Assembly: GCA_964624475.1 (NCBI GenBank)
Contig: CAZUYC010000001.1
Coordinates: forward strand, 1 to 64,000
DNA: 64,000 nucleotides
Reading direction: 5' to 3'
Origin: CAZUYC01 sp964624475
GTDB lineage: Bacteria > Myxococcota_A > UBA9160 > SMWR01
The notes beneath the pieces were generated by a model. The model saw only the letters and a list, made by a program, of their open reading frames with translations. It searched no databases and was not told where the DNA came from. Made by a program: the position numbers and the translations under genes. Positions 36,628 through 44,546 of this stretch are shown piece after piece. Positions within the stretch are counted from its first letter, which is position 1. Each line of letters begins with the position of its first letter.

Positions 36628-37425
36628 GTGCGCGTCGCGGTCGTCCAGCTGAGTTCCACGGACGACGTCGCGCGAAACCTCGCCGCGACGCGCGCCTTCG
36701 TCGCCGAGGCGGCCGCCCGCGGCGCCGCCCTCGTGGCGCTGCCCGAGAACTTCGCCTTCCTGCGCCGCGAGGGGGCGCCGATCCCGTGCGCCCAGGGGCT
36801 CGACGGGGAGATCGTCGCGACCTTGCGCGAGCTCTCCCGCGCCCACCGCCTGCGCATCGTCGGCGGGACCTTCCCGGAGCGGATCCCGGGCGACGAGCGC
36901 GTCCACAACACGTCCGTCCTGGTCTCGCCGGAGGGAGAGCTCGAGGCCGTGTACCGCAAGATCCACCTCTTCGACGTGGACCTCGGGCCGGAGGCGCGCT
37001 TCACCGAGTCGGCCCGCATCGCGCCGGGGCGCGAGGTGGTGGTCGCGGACACGCCGATCGGCGCAATCGGGCTCTCCGTCTGCTACGACGTGCGCTTCCC
37101 GGAACTCTACCGCGCGATGGCCGCGCGCGGCGCCTGCTGGATCGCCGTGCCGAGCGCCTTCACGCCGCAGACGGGCAAGGACCACTGGGAGGTCCTGCTG
37201 CGGGCGCGGGCGATCGAGAACCAGGCCTTCGTGCTCGCCCCGGCGCAGTGCGGCCGCCACGGCCCGGACCGCGCCAGCCACGGGCGCTCGCTCGTCGTCG
37301 ACCCCTGGGGCCTGCTGCTCGCCCAGGCGGGCGATCGCCCGGGCGTGATCACCGCCGACTGCGACCTCGCCGAGCTCGCCGCGATCCGCCGCCGCCTGCC
37401 GGTCCTCGAGCACCGCAGGTTGTAG
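36628..37425 (+). CDS. Carbon-nitrogen hydrolase (nitrilase superfamily)
   Basis: 265 residues with the Glu-Lys-Cys triad: Glu40 (ALPENF), Lys111 (YRKIHLFDVD) and Cys152 (LSVCYDVRFPEL). The YRKIHLFDVD and CYDVRFPELYR blocks resemble the Nit1/Nit2-like group, whose members deaminate deaminated glutathione or omega-amides; the exact substrate is unsure. GTG at 36628 is the first standard start; a CTG at 36604 would overlap the stop of the upstream regulator (CTGA). Confidence 0.85.
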   Translation: MRVAVVQLSSTDDVARNLAATRAFVAEAAARGAALVALPENFAFLRREGAPIPCAQGLDGEIVATLRELSRAHRLRIVGGTFPERIPGDERVHNTSVLVSPEGELEAVYRKIHLFDVDLGPEARFTESARIAPGREVVVADTPIGAIGLSVCYDVRFPELYRAMAARGACWIAVPSAFTPQTGKDHWEVLLRARAIENQAFVLAPAQCGRHGPDRASHGRSLVVDPWGLLLAQAGDRPGVITADCDLAELAAIRRRLPVLEHRRL

Positions 37426-37448
37426 GAGGGTGGCGCCCCCTTCGGCGC

Positions 37449-37787
37449 TCAGTTCCGGGGATCGGCCAGGAAGAAGCGGAAGCGGGTGTGACCCACCTGG
37501 ATCTCGTCGCCGTCCGCGAGCGTCGCGCTGCGCACGGGCTTGCCGTTGACGCGGGTGCCGTTGGTCGATTGCAGGTCCTCGATGGCGAAGGAGCCCGTCG
37601 CGGCGTCGCAGGCGACGATGGCGTGCTCGCGGCTGATGCTCTCGTCGAGCAGCGTGATGTCGGTGGTGGGATTGCGGCCGATCAGCGTCTCCTCGGCCGA
37701 GAGCGCGTACTCGGCGCCCGCGAACTCCCCGTCGCAGAGCACGAGCACGGCGCGGCTGCTCCGCGCGGACCCGTCGCCCTGCTGCAT
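37449..37787 (-). CDS. FHA-domain protein
   Basis: 112-residue single forkhead-associated domain: LIGRNPTTDITLLDESISRE with HA, then STNGTRVNG, the phosphothreonine-binding loop residues. No kinase or effector domain is attached. Binds phosphothreonine peptides in signalling. Followed upstream by the LOG gene in the same direction. Confidence 0.85.
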   Translation of the reverse strand: MQQGDGSARSSRAVLVLCDGEFAGAEYALSAEETLIGRNPTTDITLLDESISREHAIVACDAATGSFAIEDLQSTNGTRVNGKPVRSATLADGDEIQVGHTRFRFFLADPRN

Positions 37788-37812
37788 CCGAACCCTCCCT
37801 CTCGGGCCCGCA

Positions 37813-38496
37813 CTAGGGCGTCTCGTGCCCCGGCCCGGCCCCCTCGCCGCGCCGCCACTCGCGCTCTTCGTAGTGCCTGCGGATCGTCTCCACGACCTCG
37901 TCCACGTCGTCGGTCACCCGGAAGAGCTCGAGCTCCGAGGGCGAGATCATGCCCTCGCGCAACGGCTGGTCGCTGATCCAGCGCAGCATGCCGTCCCAGA
38001 ACGTTCGGCCGAAGAGCACCACGGGGAAGTCGTGGATCTTCTCGGTCTGCTTGAGCGTCAGCGCCTCGAAGATCTCGTCGAGCGTGCCGAAGCCGCCCGG
38101 CAGCCCCACGAAGCCGCAGGCGTACTTCACGAACATGACCTTGCGCACGAAGAAGTAGTCGAAGGTGATGACGGTATCGGCGTGGCCGTTCGGGGCCTGG
38201 GCGTTTCCGGGCAGCTCGATGTTGAGGCCGATGGAGCGGCTCGGGCCCCGACGCGCGCCCTCGTTCGCCGCCTCCATCAGGCCGGGGCCGCCCCCCGTGA
38301 TCACCGAGAACCCGGCGCGCGAGAGGGCCTCGCCCACGCGCAGCGCGGCGTCGTGGTAGCGGTGGCCGGCGGGGGTCCGGGCGCTCCCGAAGATCGAGAC
38401 CGACGGCCAGACGGGCCGGAGGGTCTCGAAGCCCTCGACGAACTCGCCGATGATCTTGAAGACGGTCCAGGTGTCCTTCGCGCGCCGGTCGATCAC
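37813..38496 (-). CDS. LOG-family nucleoside monophosphate phosphoribohydrolase
   Basis: 227-residue Rossmann-fold protein of the TIGR00730/LOG family: SIFGSARTP, then the two signatures GGGPGLMEAANEGA and PGGFGTLDEIFEAL (PGGxGTxxE). These enzymes release the base from AMP or cytokinin nucleotides. GTG start at 38496. Probable operon with the FHA gene. Confidence 0.85.
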   Translation of the reverse strand: MIDRRAKDTWTVFKIIGEFVEGFETLRPVWPSVSIFGSARTPAGHRYHDAALRVGEALSRAGFSVITGGGPGLMEAANEGARRGPSRSIGLNIELPGNAQAPNGHADTVITFDYFFVRKVMFVKYACGFVGLPGGFGTLDEIFEALTLKQTEKIHDFPVVLFGRTFWDGMLRWISDQPLREGMISPSELELFRVTDDVDEVVETIRRHYEEREWRRGEGAGPGHETP

Positions 38497-38550
38497 GACT
38501 CCCGTATCGGAGCGAGTCGCCCGCGCCTGAATGGCGCCCCGCGGCGGCCG

Positions 38551-38850
38551 CTACGGGCTCTTCTTGGGCTTGAAGAGCGAGTCGAGGCCCGAGCGCGCCC
38601 GCGCCGGCTCGTCCTTCGCCCGTGGGCCGCCCGCCCCGCCGGGGGCGAAGTACTCGCAGCGGTTCGCGCGCTCGCGGTCGCCGACGCGCTCCGCGGAGGA
38701 TTCGCGGCACTCGTTGTAGGCGGCGGGGTCGTGGTGGGCGCAGTTGCGGCAGACGTGGAGATCGCGGCCGCAGCGCGGGCAGGTGTCGCGAAAGCCGACG
38801 CGTTCGCCCGAGCGCAGCTCGACGGCCATCCCGCAGCCGAAGCAGCGCAT
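38551..38850 (-). CDS. Small multi-cysteine zinc-ribbon protein
   Basis: 99 residues: MRCFGCGMAVELRSGERVGF, then DTCPRCGRDLHVCRNCAHHD, and later NECRES and NRCEYF. Three CxxC-type pairs and two further cysteines can hold two or more zinc ions. The pattern, ending with a short basic FKPKKSP tail, occurs in uncharacterised deltaproteobacterial proteins. Function unknown. Confidence 0.75.
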   Translation of the reverse strand: MRCFGCGMAVELRSGERVGFRDTCPRCGRDLHVCRNCAHHDPAAYNECRESSAERVGDRERANRCEYFAPGGAGGPRAKDEPARARSGLDSLFKPKKSP

Positions 38851-38937
38851 GGCCCGAGCCTGCACGAGACGGGCACGCCCCGCAAGCGGTTGCGGGCCCG
38901 GGTTCAGTTCTGCGCGTCCGCGTCCGATATCGCGGAG

Positions 38938-39273
38938 GTGCAGGATTGCGACCACCCGGGGCCGATCTTCTCGAGGCTCGTGGAGGACCCCGCCTTCGGC
39001 GAGGCGATCGACGAGTTCGTGGTGGGCGTGGCCGAGCGGGTCGACCACCTCCAGGACGCGGACAGCAAGGGCGACCTCGGCGAGCTGCGGCGGCTCGCCG
39101 CCCAGCTCGTGGTCGACGCGCGGGCGGCCGGCTTCGACCTGCTCTCGGACGTGGCCGGGGCCGTGCAGGCCGCCTGCCTCGACCGGGCGCACAAGCCCGC
39201 GCACGATGGCGTCGTCGCGCTGACCGAGCTCGCGCGCAGGATCCGCCTGGGCCACCGCGGCGCGATGACGTAG
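38938..39273 (+). CDS. HPt-like helical protein lacking the phospho-histidine
   Basis: 111 residues, all helical. PIFSRLVEDPAFGEAIDEFV, then HLQDADSKGDLGELRRLAAQ and ARAAGFDLLSDVAGAVQAAC follow the histidine-phosphotransfer pattern, but the position of the active His in RxxAHxLKGS is Ala (RLAAQLVVDA). So it may be an HPt-fold scaffold. GTG at 38938; TTG at 38890 is a possible longer start. Opposite strand to the zinc-ribbon gene, 87 bases away. Confidence 0.6.
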   Translation: MQDCDHPGPIFSRLVEDPAFGEAIDEFVVGVAERVDHLQDADSKGDLGELRRLAAQLVVDARAAGFDLLSDVAGAVQAACLDRAHKPAHDGVVALTELARRIRLGHRGAMT

Positions 39274-39323
39274 GAGGTAGGTTCTCGAAGCGGCGATTTA
39301 GCTTCGGAAATCGCTAGCGCATT

Positions 39324-39447
39324 CACTCCGCTCGCCTGGGCCGAGCTCCACAGGAGCTCCGGCCCGCTGCGCGGCCGCTTCGCGGCCTTGCTATACGCTG
39401 TCCGCGCTAGCTCGCCGTCGGCTCGCTGCGCGCTTCGCTTGCGGGCC
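39324..39447. repeat. REP-like intergenic repeat, copy 3 plus partial copy
   Basis: 39324-39391 is identical to copy 1 over its first 50 bases, after which the hairpin changes to GGCCGC-TTC-GCGGCC, keeping perfect pairing, then CTTGC. A second, poorer unit follows (39408-39447, with CTCGCCGTCGGCTCGCTGCG). It fills the gap between the convergent HPt-like and CPBP genes. Confidence 0.75.
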
Positions 39448-39455
39448 TACAGGAA

Positions 39456-40190
39456 CTACAGGAAGTACCAGAGGTCGCGGCCACCGCGGGCGGCGAGCAG
39501 GACCGCGACGAAGATCGCGAGGTTCGAGGCGGCGTGGACGACCACCAGGGAGCCCAGGTGGCGCCGGTGGTAGAACCAGAGCTGCGTCCCGACCACCCAG
39601 AGCACCGCCACGGGCCACTCCCAGACCGCGTGGCCCGCCGTGAAGAAGAGCGCGACGCCGGCGAAGCTCCGCACGCTCCACTGGGCGATCGGGACGTCCC
39701 GGAAGTCGCGCGGCGAGTCGAAGACCTCGAGCCAGCGCGCGAGCCAGCTGCGCACGAAGAGCTCCTCGGCGAAGGGCGTCACGGCCGCGTAGCCGAGCAG
39801 GCGGAGCGAGAGCGCGAGCGGGACCAGTCCCTCGCCGAGCCCCTGCGCGTCGAAGGCCGCCTCGGGGTCCGGCCGCATGAAGGCCGGGAGCGCGGCGTGG
39901 TCGAGCCCTACGTAGGGCGCCATCCACAGGGCGGCCCCGGCGACCCCGACGAGCGCGTCCTTCCCCACGCCCGGCAGGCCGCCGGGGGGCGGGGTGCGCA
40001 GCTCCGGGTACGCGCCGCGGGAGAAGAAGTACGCGAGCAGCGCCGCGGGAACGAGCACGCGCAGCGGCAGGAACCAGGCCGCGATCGCCTCCGGCAGGCG
40101 CCCCGAGACCTCGCCGAGGAGCAGGAAGGCGAAGAGCGGGGCCAGATAGGGCCACCAGCCGTGGCCGCGCCGCGGGGTCACCCGGCCCAT
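39456..40190 (-). CDS. CPBP-family intramembrane protease (exosortase-associated type)
   Basis: 244 residues, about six to eight membrane helices. CPBP/Abi motifs: PFAEELFVRSWL with Glu142, Glu143 and Arg147, then His187 (FFTAGHAVW) and His219/Asn223 (VVHAASN), the glutamate protease site of Rce1-like enzymes. The overall pattern is that of the CAAX-protease-related subfamily seen with exosortases (TIGR03008-like). Target protein unknown. Divergent from the GT2 gene, 116 bases apart. Confidence 0.85.
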   Translation of the reverse strand: MGRVTPRRGHGWWPYLAPLFAFLLLGEVSGRLPEAIAAWFLPLRVLVPAALLAYFFSRGAYPELRTPPPGGLPGVGKDALVGVAGAALWMAPYVGLDHAALPAFMRPDPEAAFDAQGLGEGLVPLALSLRLLGYAAVTPFAEELFVRSWLARWLEVFDSPRDFRDVPIAQWSVRSFAGVALFFTAGHAVWEWPVAVLWVVGTQLWFYHRRHLGSLVVVHAASNLAIFVAVLLAARGGRDLWYFL

Positions 40191-40306
40191 GCTAGCCCGC
40201 TCGCCCGGCGCCCGGCCTCTCGCCGGCGGCTCCCCGTCGCGGTATACGGGACCTGTGCCGATCCGTCGGGGGCGCCGCTCCCGCTCGCGGCGCGGGAGGT
40301 CCGGAG

Positions 40307-40999
40307 TTGCCCACCGTCTCGGTCGTCATCCCCTGCTTCAACGAGCGGGACACGATCGAGCGCCTCGTCGAGGCGGTGCTCGCCGCCCCGCTCCGCGACC
40401 TCGAGGTGATCGTGGTCGACGACGGCTCCCGCGACGGCACCCGCGAGCTGCTGCGCGACAAGGTCGAGCCGCGCGTCGCGCGCGTGATCTACCACGAGCG
40501 CAACCGGGGCAAGGGGGCGGCGCTGCGCACGGGCTTCGCGGCGGCGACCGGGGACCTCGTGATCGTGCAGGACGCCGACCTCGAGTACGACCCGCAGGAC
40601 TACCCGCGCCTCGTCGAGCCCATCCTGGCCGGCAAGGCGGACGTGGTCTTCGGCTCGCGCTTCTCCGGGGCCGCCTCCGTGCGCGTCCTCTACTACTGGC
40701 ACTACGTCGGGAATCGGCTCCTCACGACCTTCTCGAACATGCTCACGAACGTCAACCTCTCGGACATGGAGGTCTGCTACAAGGTCTTCCGCCGCGAGGT
40801 GCTCCAGCGCATCGAGATCGAGGAGGACCGCTTCGGCTTCGAGCCGGAGATCACCGCGAAGGTCGCGAAGCTCGGCTGCCGGATCTACGAGGTCGGGATC
40901 TCCTACGCCGGCCGCACCTATCGCGAGGGCAAGAAGATCGGCTGGCGCGACGGCGTGCGCGCCCTCTGGTGCATCCTCAAGTACAACCTGCTGCGCTGA
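40307..40999 (+). CDS. Glycosyltransferase family 2 (dolichyl/polyprenyl-phosphate sugar synthase-like)
   Basis: 230 residues, a single GT-A domain: TVSVVIPCFNERDTIERLVE, VVDDGSRDGT, ERNRGKGAALRTGF, QDADLEYDP (DxD-type metal site) and GSRFSG. No membrane helices. Resembles polyprenyl-phosphate mannose/glucose synthases that supply lipid-linked sugar to GT39-type enzymes, two of which occur at 42.9-46 kb. TTG start at 40307 after GGGAGGT. A TATACG box lies 59 bases upstream. Pairs with the downstream epimerase. Confidence 0.85.
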   Translation: MPTVSVVIPCFNERDTIERLVEAVLAAPLRDLEVIVVDDGSRDGTRELLRDKVEPRVARVIYHERNRGKGAALRTGFAAATGDLVIVQDADLEYDPQDYPRLVEPILAGKADVVFGSRFSGAASVRVLYYWHYVGNRLLTTFSNMLTNVNLSDMEVCYKVFRREVLQRIEIEEDRFGFEPEITAKVAKLGCRIYEVGISYAGRTYREGKKIGWRDGVRALWCILKYNLLR

Positions 41000-41018
41000 G
41001 GGGCGGGAAGGGGGAGCG

Positions 41019-42002
41019 GTGGAGAACTTTCGGATCAAGCGGATCCTGGTGACGGGGGGAGCCGGTTTCCTGGGCTCGCACCTGTGCGACCGGCTGCTGC
41101 GCGACGGCCACGAGGTGATCTGCGTCGACAACTTCTTCACCGGCAGCAAGGAGAACATCGCCCACCTTCGCGACGAGCCGCGCTTCGAGGTGATACGCCA
41201 CGACGTGACCTTCCCGCTCTACGCCGAGGCCGACGAGATCATGAACCTCGCCTGCCCCGCCTCGCCGATCCACTACCAGACCGACCCGGTGCAGACCACG
41301 AAGACGAGCGTGCACGGCGCGATCAACGTGCTCGGCCTGGCCAAGCGGCTCGGGATCAAGATCTTCCAGGCCAGCACGAGCGAGATCTACGGCGACCCCC
41401 AGGTGCATCCGCAGACCGAGGACTACTGGGGCCACGTGAACCCGGTGGGCATCCGCTCCTGCTACGACGAGGGCAAGCGCTGCGCCGAGACGCTCTTCTT
41501 CGACTATCACCGCCAGGTCGGGCTGCGCATCAAGGTGGCGCGGATCTTCAACACCTACGGCCCGCGCATGCACCCGAACGACGGCCGAGTGGTCTCGAAC
41601 TTCATCGTCCAGGCGCTGCTCGGCGAGCCCCTCACCATCCATGGCGACGGCGAGCAGACCCGCTCGTTCTGCTACGTCGACGACCTGATCGAGGCCATCG
41701 TGCGCCTGATGGACACGCCGGACCGCGTCACGGGTCCGATGAACCTCGGAAACCCCGCCGAGTTCACCGTCGCCGAGCTCGCGCGGCAGGTGCTGGATCG
41801 AACCGGGTCGAGCTCGCCGCTGCGCTATCTTCCGCTTCCCCAGGACGACCCGGTGCGGCGGCGTCCGGACATCGCGCTGGCGCGCAAGACGCTCGACTGG
41901 GAGCCCGGGACGTCGCTCGCCGAGGGCCTGCCGCGCACGATCGAGTACTTCGAAGCGCTGCTGCGCCGCCGCGGTCGCCGCGCCGTCGGCCGCGAGGCCT
42001 AG
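41019..42002 (+). CDS. UDP-glucuronate decarboxylase (UDP-xylose synthase-type SDR)
   Basis: 327-residue extended short-chain dehydrogenase. NAD site TGGAGFLGSHLCDRLL, then LACPASPIHYQ, TKTSVHGAINVLGLAKR, catalytic YDEGKR (Tyr-x3-Lys), ARIFNTYGPRMHPNDGRVVS and the C-terminal GNPAEFTVAELA. These are the UXS signatures, giving UDP-xylose from UDP-glucuronate for surface polysaccharide. GTG start at 41019, 19 bases after the GT2 gene. Confidence 0.9.
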   Translation: MENFRIKRILVTGGAGFLGSHLCDRLLRDGHEVICVDNFFTGSKENIAHLRDEPRFEVIRHDVTFPLYAEADEIMNLACPASPIHYQTDPVQTTKTSVHGAINVLGLAKRLGIKIFQASTSEIYGDPQVHPQTEDYWGHVNPVGIRSCYDEGKRCAETLFFDYHRQVGLRIKVARIFNTYGPRMHPNDGRVVSNFIVQALLGEPLTIHGDGEQTRSFCYVDDLIEAIVRLMDTPDRVTGPMNLGNPAEFTVAELARQVLDRTGSSSPLRYLPLPQDDPVRRRPDIALARKTLDWEPGTSLAEGLPRTIEYFEALLRRRGRRAVGREA

Positions 42003-42066
42003 GAGTCCGACCCGGGACCGGCCGGCGTCCGGCCGCCGACGCGCCTCCTCGAAAGCCGCCCACCGC

Positions 42067-42072
42067 TATACT
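42067..42072 (+). promoter_or_regulatory. Candidate -10 box (TATACT)
   Basis: TATACT 27 bases upstream of the enoyl-CoA hydratase-like ATG. No TTGACA is seen at -35. Similar GsTATAC motifs precede the GT2 gene (40243) and the pyrophosphorylase gene (29544, minus strand). Confidence 0.35.
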
Positions 42073-42099
42073 CCCGCGGCGAGGCCCGCCACGGACGCC

Positions 42100-42903
42100 A
42101 TGTCGACGCAGCCCGCCGCCCGGCCCGAGGCCCCCGTGCTGCTGCGCGAGGACCGCGCCGGCATCGCTACACTTTGGCTGAACCGCCCGGCACGCCAGAA
42201 CGCGCTCAGCGACGAGCTGATCGCCGAGCTCCAGCGCGCGAGCGACGAGATCGCAGCCGACGCCTCGGTCCGCGCGGTGGTGCTCGCGGGACGCGGGCCC
42301 GCCTTCTGCGCCGGCCACGACCTGCGCGAGATGCGCGCGCGTCCGGACCCCGAGTACTACCGCGATCTCTTCGCGCGCTGCACGCGCATGATGCTCACGC
42401 TCGCGGAGCTGCCGCAGCCGGTGATCGCGCGCGTGCACGGCGTGGCGACGGCGGCCGGCTGCCAGCTCGTCGCGACCTGCGACCTCGCGGTGGCCTCCGA
42501 GCGCGCGCGCTTCGCGACCTCGGGGATCGACGTCGGGCTCTTCTGCGCGACGCCCGCGGTCCCGCTCTCGCGCAACGTCTCGCGCAAGCGCGCCTTCGAG
42601 ATGCTGGTGACGGGCGAGTTCATCGACGCGGCCACCGCGCTCGCGTGGGGGCTCGTGAACCGCGTCGTCCCGGACGCCGAGCTCGACGCCGCGCTGCTCG
42701 GGCTGGCCCGGACCGTCGCCGAGAAGTCGCCGGTCGCGATCCGGGCGGGCAAGCGCCTCTTCGCCCGGCAGCTCGCCGCCGGGCTCGAGCAGGCCTACGC
42801 GCTGGCCTGCGAGACGATGGCGTCGAACCTGGGGGCGGAGGACGCGGGCGAGGGGATCGACGCCTTCCTCGCCAAGCGAAAGCCCGTGTGGCGGGGCCGC
42901 TAG
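42100..42903 (+). CDS. Enoyl-CoA hydratase/isomerase family protein (ECHDC3-like)
   Basis: 267-residue crotonase-fold protein: GRGPAFCAGHDLREMRARP (oxyanion hole), VIARVHGVATAAGCQLVATC (second oxyanion segment), then FATSGIDVGLFCATPAVPLS. The acid residues used for hydration in classical crotonases are not evident in the last two blocks, as in ECHDC3-like members, so the reaction may differ. Cytosolic, CoA-thioester metabolism. The next gene begins inside its last codons. Confidence 0.85.
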   Translation: MSTQPAARPEAPVLLREDRAGIATLWLNRPARQNALSDELIAELQRASDEIAADASVRAVVLAGRGPAFCAGHDLREMRARPDPEYYRDLFARCTRMMLTLAELPQPVIARVHGVATAAGCQLVATCDLAVASERARFATSGIDVGLFCATPAVPLSRNVSRKRAFEMLVTGEFIDAATALAWGLVNRVVPDAELDAALLGLARTVAEKSPVAIRAGKRLFARQLAAGLEQAYALACETMASNLGAEDAGEGIDAFLAKRKPVWRGR

Positions 42904-44546
42904 GGGCGAGCGCGCAGCGCAGCGTGGGCCCGTGGCTCGCGGCCGTGGCGGCGCTGGCGCTCCTGCCGCGCCTGCTCTTCCTCGCCGAGACCTCCGGCCA
43001 GGTCGAGTTCCTGCCGCTCGCTCCCGGGACCGACACCCATCGCTTCCACGCGACGGCGGAGCGCCTGGCGGCGGGCGACTGGCGGCTCGCCGGCCAGGCC
43101 TACGAGCAGGGTCCCCTCTATCCCTACGCCATCGCCGCGCTCTACCGCGCGCTCGGGCCGGACGCGCGCGCCGTGCGCGGGGCGCAGGCGCTCCTCGGCG
43201 CGGGTGCCTGCCTGCTCGTCTTCGGGCTGGCGCGTCGGCTGCTCCCGGCGGGCTTCGCCTTCGCGGCCGCGGCGCTCTACGCGCTCTACGGCTACGCCGT
43301 CTTCATGGAGAGCCTGCTCCTCGACGCGAGCCTGCTGGCGTTCCTCTATCTCGCTCTCGCGCTCTGCCTCGCGCGCGGTGCGGACGGGGGCGGTTCCGGC
43401 TGGCTCGTCGGCGCGGGGCTCGCCCTCGGCGCGGCGATCGCGACGCGGCCGAATGCGGCTCTCCTGCTGCCCTTCGCGGCCCTGGCGCTCGCGACGGGCT
43501 CCCCCGCTCCGGCGCGGGCGCGGCCGCGAGCGGCCGCCTTCGCGCTGCTCGCGGCCGGGGTGGCGCTCCCGGTCCTTCCCTTCGCGCTGCGCAACCTCTC
43601 CGAAGGTCTGCCGCCGCTGCACCTCTCGAGTCAGGGGCGGAAGGTCCTGGTCGCGTCCAACGTGCCCGACGCGCCGGGCGCGGGCTGGGTGATCACGCCG
43701 CAGGCGGAGGCGATCCTGGCGGGGCCCGACCGGGGCGCGCCGGCCGCGATCGCCGAGCTCGCGCGGCTCGCGATCGAGCGTCCCGCCGACTTCGCGCTGC
43801 TCCAGCTCCGCAAGCTCCACGCGCTCTTCGCGAGCTACGAGATCCCGAACGTCGCGAACTTCTACCTCTGGCGGGAGAGCTCGCGCTGGCTCTCGGCGCT
43901 CCCCGTCGGGATCCACGCCATCTCGGCGCTCGCCCTGCCCGGGATCGCGCTCTGCTGGCGCCGGCGCGAGGCGCGCATCCCGCTCCTGCTGGCGGCCGGG
44001 GTGGCGGCGAGCGTCCTCCCCTTCTACGTGATCGCACGCTTCCGCATGCCGCTCGTGCCGCTGCTCTGCCTCTTCGCGGGCGCCACGCTGGAGGCGGCGT
44101 GGCGGGCGCTGCGCGGCCGCGATCGGCGCCGCGCCACGCGGCTCGCCGCCGCCGTCGCGGCGTCGGCCGTGGTCACGACCTCGCCCGTCGCGGAGCGGAT
44201 CGAGCCCGGGAGCCACCGGAGCCTCGGCGTCCTCTACGAGCAGGCGGGTCGGCTCGACGCGGCGGCCGCGCAGTACCGGCGGGCGCTGGCCAAGCGGCCC
44301 CGCTACGCGCGGGCGGCCGAGGACCTGGTCTGTCTCGAGCTCGAGCGCGGCGGCTTCGCGGTCGCGGCGGAGGCGGCGCGGCTCTACCTCGCGGCGCGGC
44401 CGGGCGACACCCACCTGCAGCGCCTGCTCGAGGTCGCACAGCGCGGCGGGCCGGCGCCCGGCGCCGCCTTCGCCTGCCGGCGCGCCTGGGACGTCGACCC
44501 CCATCAGCGCTCCTCCTCCCGGACCTCCTCTTCCCAGACGCGGTAG
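42888..44546 (+). CDS. GT39-type membrane glycosyltransferase with C-terminal TPR
   Basis: 552 residues. About ten membrane helices (e.g. LLGAGACLLVFGLARRLL, AAAALYALYGYAVFMESLLL) with the first loop GTDTHRFHATAERLAAGDW carrying acidic residues at the catalytic position of GT39/ArnT-like enzymes. The last ~110 residues form TPR-like helices (SLGVLYEQAGRLDAAAAQY) facing the periplasm. Transfers a sugar from a polyprenyl-phosphate donor; acceptor unknown. GTG at 42888 overlaps the upstream gene by 16 bases; GTG at 42924 is an alternative. The 3' end overlaps the convergent GT39 gene by 43 bases. Confidence 0.75.
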   Translation: MAGPLGASAQRSVGPWLAAVAALALLPRLLFLAETSGQVEFLPLAPGTDTHRFHATAERLAAGDWRLAGQAYEQGPLYPYAIAALYRALGPDARAVRGAQALLGAGACLLVFGLARRLLPAGFAFAAAALYALYGYAVFMESLLLDASLLAFLYLALALCLARGADGGGSGWLVGAGLALGAAIATRPNAALLLPFAALALATGSPAPARARPRAAAFALLAAGVALPVLPFALRNLSEGLPPLHLSSQGRKVLVASNVPDAPGAGWVITPQAEAILAGPDRGAPAAIAELARLAIERPADFALLQLRKLHALFASYEIPNVANFYLWRESSRWLSALPVGIHAISALALPGIALCWRRREARIPLLLAAGVAASVLPFYVIARFRMPLVPLLCLFAGATLEAAWRALRGRDRRRATRLAAAVAASAVVTTSPVAERIEPGSHRSLGVLYEQAGRLDAAAAQYRRALAKRPRYARAAEDLVCLELERGGFAVAAEAARLYLAARPGDTHLQRLLEVAQRGGPAPGAAFACRRAWDVDPHQRSSSRTSSSQTR

